Part shown: positions 56,928 through 64,000 of the stretch, in pieces | Numbering within the stretch: position 1 is the stretch's first letter | Layout: each line of letters starts with the position of its first letter | Position numbers and translations under genes: made by a program | The notes under the pieces: model-generated | What the model was told of the DNA's origin: nothing | The model's database searches: none | The model's input: the letters and a program-made list of their open reading frames with translations, nothing else | Assembly: GCF_004791165.1 (NCBI RefSeq) | Contig: NZ_SRUZ01000002.1 | Span: 518,349-582,348 of the forward strand | Direction of reading: 5' to 3' | DNA length: 64,000 bases | Origin: Mesorhizobium sp. M8A.F.Ca.ET.218.01.1.1 | Lineage (GTDB): Bacteria; Pseudomonadota; Alphaproteobacteria; Rhizobiales; Rhizobiaceae

Positions 56928-57770
56928 TCAGGTCCGGTCGTTTGGGTCGGCGAATTCACACATCCTGCAAAGCAGAAAACCATCCGCTCCATTCATGCGG
57001 TCGACGATTTCGCGAAAAACTGGTTTTTCAAACAGAGCGGAGTAACCCTCATATAGAAGGTTGCCCAATACGTGACGCCGTTCAAAATCCATAGAGCACA
57101 GGGTAACGTCGCCGTTTGGAAGAAGAACATTCCGATACTGTCGTGCGTCCACGCAGGTTAGGGCTCCGACCACTGGCTGACGTGGTGCAACGATCTTAGG
57201 GTCGACGCTTCCACCCCTACTGCTCACCGGCCGCGCTTTTATCAGGGCTTCGGTAGGAATAATGTCGGCTATATCTGGGTGGGGCTCGCCCAAGGCCACG
57301 AATCGGATCAAGGGGATGTCCGCGTCGACGAGTTGACGAACCAGATCGCGATACTTGTCTCCGACCAGGCGGCTGTTCATGTAGGTGCCGTCATCGAAAA
57401 CATGGACCACGAATACGCCCAAGCGCAAGGCTTGCAATCGCTGCAGGTCCTGCCCGTTCATTCCCACCAGCGTCGTAAAAATCCTGATGCCATGGCCTTT
57501 GGCGAAGGCGTGCTCCACCATTTCGGTACAGTCCGGATTGAGCCAAGGTTCGGAGTATCCCGCAAAACCAATGTCGACGGAAGTCGGTACGCGGGCCAGA
57601 CACCGCTTGAAATCTTCAAGATCCAGATGACTCGCATGAGACACTTTTCTTTGCCGGACCGCGAACTTGTCCTGGGGACAATATGAACATCCTACGACGC
57701 ATCCCGTGGTCGTCGTTATCTCCAAAACCCTGCCGGCTGTGTTTGCTGAGCGAAGTTCCGGTAAAATCAC
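56928..57770 (-). CDS. radical SAM protein with SPASM-like C-terminus
   Basis: This 280-residue protein has the cluster motif CxxxCxxC as CVVGCSYCPQDK near residue 25, an IGFAGYSEPWLNPDC segment after it, and a C-terminal Cys-rich part (LTCVDARQYRNVLLPNGDVT, LCSMDF, LGNLLYEGYSALFEKP, LLCRMCEFAD) like a SPASM auxiliary-cluster domain. SPASM proteins modify peptides or small molecules. It starts with GTG at 57770, preceded by GGGAG. No precursor peptide is evident next to it. The substrate is unknown. Confidence 0.85.
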   Translation of the reverse strand: MILPELRSANTAGRVLEITTTTGCVVGCSYCPQDKFAVRQRKVSHASHLDLEDFKRCLARVPTSVDIGFAGYSEPWLNPDCTEMVEHAFAKGHGIRIFTTLVGMNGQDLQRLQALRLGVFVVHVFDDGTYMNSRLVGDKYRDLVRQLVDADIPLIRFVALGEPHPDIADIIPTEALIKARPVSSRGGSVDPKIVAPRQPVVGALTCVDARQYRNVLLPNGDVTLCSMDFERRHVLGNLLYEGYSALFEKPVFREIVDRMNGADGFLLCRMCEFADPNDRT

Positions 57771-58439
57771 TGGTGATTACTCCCATCTACTTCCTGCGAA
57801 GCGCCACGATGGTGTGCGTGTGCCTTTGGCTTTCTGATACCGCCTGCTGATCTACCGAGGCAACGCAGCCATCTACCCTTTTTGGCAGCCTAAGCCGCCC
57901 GGTTCACCGATTTGCCGGGCCGACCCTTCACAAACTTCCGGCGCGTCGGACCAGAGACAGCATTGCATCTTTCGAGGCATCACTCGCTCCGGAGATGTAG
58001 CCTCAACCGTTGGTCGCTGGCCCGTCGCCGAGATGCGCGCGCAGCACCCTCGAACCCGCCGGAGAGAAGCTTTCTGGATGCCGTCGATCATCCTTCATCG
58101 AGCGAGTTCCGTGTTCTCATGCGGGTCAGCCCTCACACTATATTGCCGCACATCGACCAGCAAAGGCCGAGCTAGTGCGCCTGGCGCGCAGTTACTGCGA
58201 GATAGGCTTCGAAAAGCCCGACAGGGCTAAGACGCTCCGCTGTATTGAACCCGACATGTTTTCTGACGGCTGTCAGATTTTGGACACACATCACTCATCG
58301 TCAGTCGCTTAATACGGATGGTAGTTTCTTCCAGGAATCGGTGACATTGAACACCACCCTGTCATGACCGCCCAATCTCAGCGAAGCGAACTCAGCATCG
58401 CCACCAGGACCAAGCCTGAAGATAAATCCGCCATAGCAG
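57771..58439. other. about 670 bp without a recognised gene
   Basis: Short frames on both strands between the radical SAM gene and an IS256 fragment; nothing recognised. Confidence 0.35.
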
Positions 58440-58610
58440 CGTCAACGACATTTTGCTTTCGAACCCGGATGGATTGCACGAGGTGATTCGCGCCGTGATG
58501 CAGGAGGTGCTCGAGGCCGAGATGGACGAGGCGCTGGATGCTTCGAAGAGCGAGCGCACGCCGGAGCGTCTCGGCTATCACGCGCGCTACTACGGGCGGA
58601 GAACTAGCTG
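58440..58610 (+). pseudogene. IS256-family transposase N-terminal fragment
   Basis: The plus strand reads GLHEVIRAVMQEVLEAEMDE, ALDASKSERTPERLGYHARY and YGRR, the conserved N-terminal part of IS256-type transposases. It ends abruptly at the 3' end of the LuxR gene. The rest of the element is absent. Confidence 0.75.
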
Positions 58611-58615
58611 CGCAC

Positions 58616-59366
58616 CTACGGCGGTTCGATAATCCCAAGTTTCAAAGCTTTTACAACAGCTACCGTTCTGCTGGTCGCATCCAACTTCCGCATTACATTT
58701 TTTAAATGGAAATCTATCGTATTTCGTGATCTGCCTAAAATAGTTCCTATTTCCCATGACGATTTTCCTTTCGACACCCAATCAATGCACTGTATTTCTC
58801 TCGGAGAGAGGTTATGAATTTGTTCCGACGCAGTCGTAGTGTTGAACCTCGTAACCATCAGATGAAACCGCAGCGCGGCCATTTGCAGGTAGGTGATCGT
58901 TCTATTCTGCAATTCGCAGTCCGAGGATTGAGCAAAAACTCACAAACCTAAAGCTGTCACCAGGGCCATGTAATGGGACGGTAACGCCTGACCTCAAGCC
59001 GAATGTTGCTGCTTCGTCCAAGACGCGGCGTCCATCTTCAGTTATGCTTTCATCGGTATACACCTCGCTCCATCGAAAGGGCCCCGCCTCCTTTCGACCT
59101 TTCTTGATGAGTGGGTCTATTTTGGCATAGCCCATTCTCGAGTAGCGCTCCTGCCATTCAGCAGGATAATTCCACATCACCACAGAACCCTCTCGGTTCG
59201 GCTTGAAAACCCCCTGTTTTGATGCGAGCGGGCCATAGGCAATCCACGGGCAATCGAACTTCAGCGCAAACGCAGACATCCGTTCGAACAACTGTTCGGA
59301 TTGAGCGATATCATCAGTCATCTCGAGGAATAGGTCTAACTCGACCGCAATCCGCGGGAGTTCCAT
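58616..59366 (-). pseudogene. LuxR-family (TraR-like) quorum-sensing regulator split by one extra T
   Basis: The first frame (59366 to 58902) encodes a complete autoinducer-binding domain (FALKFDCPWIAYGPL, WNYPAEWQERYSRMGYAKID, PFRWSEVY, FGLRSGVTVPLHGPGDSFRF). It ends at VSFCSILGLRIAE. The second frame (58912 to 58616) encodes the LuxR HTH (NLSPREIQCIDWVSKGKSSW, RNTIDFHLKNVMRKLDATSR). Dropping one T from the T5 run at 58934-58938 (coding strand) gives VSFAQSSDCELQNRTITYLQ and restores a normal protein of about 249 residues. Either the gene is recently dead or a +1 frameshift on UUU-U makes the full protein. Confidence 0.88.
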
Positions 59367-59992
59367 GATGCCTCCTTCATTGCGTTCTCATTGGTGCAAA
59401 GTTTGCTCCAGCCCAGCCTCGCAACATGCGAAGTCAACGGGACCGAGCCGGAGTTCCTTCCGCCACCTGGAGTACCTTCAAGAGTCGTGCCAGCTTGCGA
59501 GCGAAGCTTCTTCTTCAGGTTGTCAATCGACTGGGGAGGTACCCAGGAGGCGAACCGAACAGCACTGTGTCGGGGAGCGCACAATCCGACAGTCGAGCAT
59601 TCGATTGACGGAATATGGGCAGGAAAGTATTCGCGGCGCGCTTTTGAAATCAGCACCTAAGTCTCGGGCCTGAGAGAGCTGCATTGCCTGTACTTATTTG
59701 ATCGAGGCAGGAACAATTTAGAATTCAATCGATACATCGACCCTCTTTTCCAATCTCCCGAGTTGGGCAGCCGAAGCAATAGTATTCGACTGGATCGCGG
59801 CTGACTTTCTCCAGGCTCGGTAACCTGCTGAATTTGCCCTTCGGCTGTTCCCGCTCGGTTGGCACGACTTTTGAACCTCACCATCGTGAGGCGGCAGGAG
59901 CTGCCCGCCAAAATTGATGCTGTTATGGGGGAGGTCGAGATTCCAGTTTTGTCTTTTAACGTCTTTGGGACGGAGCGTGTTGATGCGCCCGC
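59367..59992. promoter_or_regulatory. divergent intergenic region
   Basis: About 625 bp between the LuxR gene (minus) and the ABC exporter (plus). It holds both promoters. I found no clear TraR-box-like palindrome by eye, and open frames here are unrecognised. Confidence 0.4.
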
Positions 59993-61804
59993 TTGGAAAC
60001 TATGAAACGTTTCCCCGTCCATGGGCGCGGCGCCACTTGTCGCGAAGTTTTCGCCTTCACTGTTCGCCTCTGGAACAGGCAGCCGGCCCGGCTCGCGATC
60101 ATAATGACCGCGATGCTCGCCTCCACGCTGGCTGACGTGTTGATGCCGCTCTATTCTGGCCGACTCATCGACGCTGTTTCTCGTGCTGCTAATGCGGCAG
60201 CACCAGCTTCGGATTCAGCTGTTGCAGCATTCTCTGTACCGATTGCATTGGCACTCGGTGGCATTGCCATGCGCCACGTCGCCTTCATTGGCCTGAGCGA
60301 CCTGGTGTTGAAAATGATTTCCGACGTCGCGACCGAAGCGTTCCATCATGTGCAGCGCTTTTCGACAGACTGGCATGCAAACAGCTTCGCCGGCTCGACA
60401 GTGCGCAAGATAACGCGCGGCATGTGGGCGCTCGACCTCCTCAACAGCACGATACTCGTCACGCTGCTCCCGTCGTTTGTCATCTTGATCGGCTCGACGG
60501 TGCTGCTCGGCTGGCACTGGCCGGTCATGGGCGTGATCTTTGCTTGCGGCTCTCTCGTCTACCTTGCGTTTTCGATTTCGCTGTCGCTCGGCTATGTCGC
60601 GCCAGCGGCGAGCCTTGCCAACCGATGGGACACAAGGCTCAGCGGCGCGCTTGCGGACGCGGTCAGTTGCAACGCTGTGGTCAAGGGCTTCGGCGCAGAG
60701 GTTCGCGAAGACGAGCGGCTTGCAAATATCATGACGAAATGGCGGCACCGCGCGCGCCGGAGCTGGGTGCGCGGAACGATCATCGGCTCAACCCAAGGCG
60801 TAACTTTGGTTGCGCTCAGGGTGGCGGTGGTCGGATATGCCCTGCTTCTGTGGTCGCATGGACAGGCAACGCCGGGCGAGATAGCATATGTTCTCACGTC
60901 CTTCATCGTCCTGCAGGGCTATCTGCGTGATGCCGGCATGCATGTCCGCAACGTGCAGCACTCGGTTAATGATATGGAAGAACTGGTGGCCATCCACAAT
61001 CAGCACGTGGATGTTGCCGATCGTCCAGAGGCCAAGCCGATCCGGATCACGAAGGGCCGTATCGATTTCGAGAACGTCCACTTCCGCTACGCCAACCATC
61101 CCCTGCCGCTCTATAGCGAATGTTCGCTGTCGATTGAAGCTGGCGAAAGGGTTGGGTTGGTTGGACCCTCCGGTTCCGGCAAGACAACATTCGTGAAGCT
61201 GATCCAGAGACTCTACGACCTGAGCGGCGGCCGGATCCTGATAGACGGTCAGGACGTCTCCGAGGTGACCCAAGAGTCCCTTCGTTCGCAGATCGCGATC
61301 GTGCAGCAGGAGCCGATCCTGTTTCACAGGTCGCTTGCCGAGAACATCGCCTATGGACGGCCTGGCGCGAGCCAGGCCGAGATCGAGCAAGCGGCACGAC
61401 TGGCAAGTGCCCACGAATTCATCGCGCCCCTGCCGAAGGGCTATGGGACATTGGTCGGCGAAAGGGGTTTGAAGCTCTCCGGCGGCGAGCGCCAGCGCGT
61501 GGCGATCGCGCGCGCCTTCCTCGCGAACGCGCCGATCCTTATTCTGGACGAGGCCACATCGAGCCTCGATTCGGAATCCGAGGTGCTCATTCAACAAGCG
61601 GTGGATCGGTTGATGGTGGGCCGAACCACACTCGTCATCGCACACCGGCTGTCGACGGTCCGCTCGCTCGATCGGCTGCTCGTCTTCGACCGTGGCCGCA
61701 TCATGGAGGACGGCGATCATGCCGCCCTGATCAATCTCGATGGTGGCATTTACCGCCGCCTCTTCGAACGGCAGGCGTTGGAACTCGCGAAGGGCCTGGC
61801 CTGA
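59993..61804 (+). CDS. ABC exporter, fused membrane and ATPase domains (MsbA-like)
   Basis: The 603-residue half-transporter has a six-helix membrane domain (about residues 30-330, with LIIMTAMLASTLADVLMPLY-like hydrophobic stretches) followed by one ATPase domain. The ATPase has Walker A GPSGSGKTTFV, the Q-loop in IAIVQQEPILFHRS, signature LSGGERQRVAI, Walker B ILILDEATSSLD and the H-loop in VIAHRLSTV. It should work as a homodimer exporting a lipid, peptide or other hydrophobic compound. The start could be 59993 or the Met three codons on. A relic of a second copy lies at 54.3/56.6 kb. Confidence 0.93.
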   Translation: METMKRFPVHGRGATCREVFAFTVRLWNRQPARLAIIMTAMLASTLADVLMPLYSGRLIDAVSRAANAAAPASDSAVAAFSVPIALALGGIAMRHVAFIGLSDLVLKMISDVATEAFHHVQRFSTDWHANSFAGSTVRKITRGMWALDLLNSTILVTLLPSFVILIGSTVLLGWHWPVMGVIFACGSLVYLAFSISLSLGYVAPAASLANRWDTRLSGALADAVSCNAVVKGFGAEVREDERLANIMTKWRHRARRSWVRGTIIGSTQGVTLVALRVAVVGYALLLWSHGQATPGEIAYVLTSFIVLQGYLRDAGMHVRNVQHSVNDMEELVAIHNQHVDVADRPEAKPIRITKGRIDFENVHFRYANHPLPLYSECSLSIEAGERVGLVGPSGSGKTTFVKLIQRLYDLSGGRILIDGQDVSEVTQESLRSQIAIVQQEPILFHRSLAENIAYGRPGASQAEIEQAARLASAHEFIAPLPKGYGTLVGERGLKLSGGERQRVAIARAFLANAPILILDEATSSLDSESEVLIQQAVDRLMVGRTTLVIAHRLSTVRSLDRLLVFDRGRIMEDGDHAALINLDGGIYRRLFERQALELAKGLA

Positions 61805-62399
61805 TCGCTAAATCGGCTTGCGCGATGCGCCGAGCCGTTGCCGGAGAGGGGTGTGGCAGTGACGAGCGGCGGGCGTTAGGCGGCAAAACCAGCACGGCCG
61901 GAACTGTCCGCCAAACGGGCGAGCGGGAATGCCACGTCTAAGCTTCGGCGAATGCGCGCAGTTACACGCGGGCACCGAATTGTCGCGCCTAACGGCGCAC
62001 GCACCAAAAGGGCGGGAATGTCGACGGCCCGGGAAGAGTGCGGCCCTCGCCGTTACCCACATTTCGCCAAAGGAAGCGAAGTCAACGCACATTGAGAGGG
62101 CGGTGCTTCCCGGCCGGCTGGGATCCCTGTCGCTGGCCCAACCTACCGCACGCCGGCCACGTCAACGGTTCAAAGTCCCTTCGGTTCGCAAAGTCGTCCC
62201 CTTGGAGACCCGGAAGCGCAGGAGCTCCGACCGCAGTCTTCGCTCAACTCTGGCCATCTGCTCCGGGATTGGATTCCGTTCCCTTGCTAGCACAGTGGCA
62301 GCTGAGCACGAACTCGCCGGCCCCGTGTCTTTCGATTACGGCCAACGGGCTTAGGAAGAGATTGGATTCGCCGGCCCTCTGCGGAGCGAATGAACAGTT
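61805..62399. other. about 595 bp without a recognised gene
   Basis: Intergenic DNA between the exporter and the nif-accessory segment. Frames are open on both strands but unrecognised, and no NifA-type TGT-N10-ACA site was noticed. Confidence 0.35.
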
Positions 62400-62522
62400 C
62401 TACAGATCATCGACGTCCGCGAAAAAGAGCACGCAGCCGAAGTAGCCGGCCTGAAGCAGCAGCGAACAGGCCAGCGTCGTGACGACTGCCACACGGAGCG
62501 AATCCAAAGCGAAGTAAACCAT
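62400..62522 (-). CDS. possible small membrane protein, exopolysaccharide-repressor (SyrA/ExoX) type
   Basis: A 40-residue frame, MVYFALDSLRVAVVTTLACS, LLLQAGYFGCVLFFADVDDL, has one long hydrophobic stretch ending in LLQxGYFxxVLF, which resembles the second half of SyrA/ExoX-like repressors. The family is usually longer with an N-terminal helix, so this may be a truncated remnant. It follows fdxB on the same strand. Confidence 0.35.
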   Translation of the reverse strand: MVYFALDSLRVAVVTTLACSLLLQAGYFGCVLFFADVDDL

Positions 62523-62601
62523 CGACGCATTGCTGCACAGGACCAGCCCCACGAGCCGACAAAAAGATGAAGTGCACGCCGCTCCCCTGGTTTTCGCCAG
62601 A

Positions 62602-62918
62602 TCATGTTGCGAGCTCGTCGGCCGCAACATGCGTCTGGCAGTTCTTGGGGCAGACGCGGCCGCAGGCTCCGCAGCCGATGCAGCGGCCGGCATCATCGAC
62701 AACCATGATCATGCGATTGAGCTTGCCGTCGAAATCGTCGTCCTCGTCATCGCAGGGGCCGAGGATTTCACCCGCATCATCAACGCCGTGAAGATGCATG
62801 ACATCGCGCGAGCAGACCTTGAAACAACGGCAGCAGCCGATGCAGGTTTGCTATCGATGGAGGTCAGGTACGGCGGCATCCAAATGGAGCCGTCACGGGT
62901 GGTGAATGTGCGCATCAT
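62602..62918 (-). pseudogene. fdxB: nif-specific ferredoxin III gene, one-base deletion
   Basis: The start reads MMRTFTTRDGSIWMPPYLTS, then IDSK. One base is then missing from the A run (ggttt at 62845-62849 on the plus strand). The remaining frame gives CIGCCRCFKVCSRDVMHLHG, then CIGCGACGRVCPKNCQTH, the two 4Fe-4S motifs of FdxB, ending at 62602. FdxB donates electrons in nitrogenase assembly or function. The ATG overlaps the stop of the DUF683 gene (GGATGATG). With the deletion no full protein can be made. Confidence 0.88.
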
Positions 62919-63118
62919 CCTAAATTCTTCATTGAAGCGAGTTCTCTCTTGGCAACATCCAACTCGGCATAAACGGCTTGGGTTTTCTCGGCGACTTCCT
63001 GTATGTCGGCCCACTTGCCCGGCAGACCCTCGACGAGGTCCTGCAATGCCATCTTGGCAATAGCTGCACGCAACTGGAGCTTTCAGACTTTTTTCCTCAT
63101 CCTATCTAGGTCTGACAT
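62915..63118 (-). pseudogene. DUF683 (CCE_0567-family) nif-associated gene with premature stop
   Basis: Translation gives MSDLDRMRKKV, a TGA at codon 12 (63083-63085), then KLQLRAAIAKMALQDLVEGL, PGKWADIQEVAEKTQAVYAE and LDVAKRELASMKNLG. The family is a small helical protein found between the DUF269 gene and fdxB in nif operons, exactly this context. A single base change explains the stop. Confidence 0.85.
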
Positions 63119-63163
63119 AGATCCTTTCTGGAACAATGGTTTCTTGATGCGCTCCATCTCGGG

Positions 63164-63586
63164 CTAGGCTTCAATGGCTGCAGTCGCATCGTCGACCAGT
63201 TTCGTACCGGCCTCAGCAAGTTTGCGGAAAGTCTCGAAGCCGAACCGGTGGACGTCTCGACAGAACGCCCAACCGCCGGAAGCCCCCACGGGGTTCATTT
63301 CTAATGTCGGCGACGTCGACACGCCGGAGCGCTCCTCGATCGCAAGCGCTACGGCGGTGTAAAACATGTCGAGCCTCCACAGCGCGTCAGGATCGGGATC
63401 GCCGCCAAAGGGTACCGCACGTTGCTGTTGCTTGGTGATGATGAACTCGGCCAGCAGCTCGGCATCCGAATGGCCTTCCCATAAGCCGAAGGAATCCTGA
63501 GTACGAATGAGCCGCAGGAGGCATTTGACGAACGGGGAAGCAAGGGCCTCGCCGTCCCCGTGGACAGCAGGGCCAACCGGTTCATG
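63164..63586 (-). pseudogene. NifX-associated protein (DUF269) gene, internally shortened
   Basis: Recognisable family segments are ALASPFVKCLLRLIRTQDSF, GLWEGHSDAELLAEFIITKQ, DPDALWRLDMFYTAVALAIE and DVHRFGFETFRKLAEAGTKL. Between them the family normally has about 35 residues with a GRVVL-type strand. Here only about 22 unrelated residues (EMNPVGASGGWAFCR) remain. The frame stops at AAIEA (TAG) where the family continues with YPE; after that stop PEMERI can still be read. I judge it non-functional, with less certainty than for its two neighbours. Confidence 0.7.
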
Positions 63587-63850
63587 AGGAATTTCGCTTT
63601 TCCCCAATTTCAGTACTCCTCTTGAAGGACGATCTCTTTTTCTGCGATGTGTGGTTCGGGCGCTTGCGTGGGCGGGGAATGGCTTGGGCGAGCCGATCCC
63701 ACGCAACAGTGTCCCGTGGCCGACCTCGAGCACGTCCACCAATGCGAGACCTTTCACCGCGGCGCGAACGCCTGCGCCGCGGTTCGACCCGAGGTAAACG
63801 CAATGGAAATTCCACCTGCCGCAAGCCGCGCACTTTTGCGGCATCGACGT
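63587..63850 (-). pseudogene. possible nifX remnant
   Basis: The open frame upstream of the DUF269 part includes LALVDVLEVGHGTLLRGIGS, which faintly resembles the EPI-VLERVQTLLRG end of NifX. The expected operon position supports this, but the rest is not recognisable and the frame appears disrupted. Confidence 0.3.
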
Positions 63851-64000
63851 TATTGCTGCGAAGTGCGCCTGGGCGGGCGGATTTGCCGGTGTTCAATTCC
63901 AATTGTCATGCCCTTCGCGATTCTTGCTCAGGAAGTGACTGCGTTTTGAGTTTCGGGTGCCTTCTTTTGCGGAGCCACACAAAGATCCGCGTGACAGGCA

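Noticed and set aside
59657..60022. 121-codon minus-strand ORF opposite the exporter start
   Set aside because: It covers the exporter promoter and start and has no recognisable motif; more likely a shadow frame.

Overview
The window looks like part of a symbiosis island or symbiotic plasmid of a rhizobium, most likely Mesorhizobium or a close relative. The evidence is a decayed nifX/DUF269/DUF683/fdxB segment at the right end, a broken noeL-type (GDP-mannose 4,6-dehydratase) remnant near 56.6 kb, LuxR-family regulators, and a dense mix of insertion sequences (IS66, IS3, IS21, IS110, IS256, IS481, IS630), many nested or broken. I see no rRNA, tRNA, CRISPR array or phage structural genes.

Left half (1-34 kb): IS remnants are followed by a large catabolic and transport region. 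It has an oligopeptide/nickel-type ABC importer (two intact Tat-exported binding proteins, one binding-protein gene collapsed to 33 codons, two permeases and a fused double ATPase). Around it lie hydrolases and amino-acid enzymes: two creatinase/ectoine-hydrolase-like M24 proteins, a CocE/NonD-type hydrolase, a NylB-like serine hydrolase, an M20 deacetylase, an alpha/beta hydrolase, an MmgE/PrpD protein, a class-V aminotransferase, an atypical SDR, a GabD-type dehydrogenase, a broken class-III aminotransferase, an Lrp/AsnC regulator, a LysR regulator and an ATP-grasp ligase. Six transcription units here share an upstream element (consensus GCAGGAAAYCGGCGTTT) about 95-125 bp before the start codon, and related dyads precede the Lrp and ATP-grasp genes. 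I infer a regulon for import and breakdown of an amidated, acylated or cyclic amino-acid compound. The substrate is unknown.

Middle (35-50 kb): a degenerate IS21 element is nested in another istA fragment. IS256 and IS110 remnants follow, then an aldehyde dehydrogenase, a DUF2267 protein, an isopenicillin-N-synthase-like oxygenase, a GMC oxidoreductase, an unrecognised GNAT-like protein and an intact IS66 element with a perfect 8-bp target duplication.

Right (50-64 kb): an HTH-only LuxR protein; an overlapping gene pair for a diaminobutyrate-type aminotransferase and a 2-oxoglutarate oxygenase; an IS21 element inserted in the relic of an ABC exporter gene; the noeL relic; a radical SAM/SPASM-like protein; a LuxR gene split by one extra T; an intact ABC exporter; and a nif-accessory segment in which three consecutive genes carry inactivating lesions. 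The region is a mosaic of working metabolic genes and decaying symbiosis and transposon DNA.
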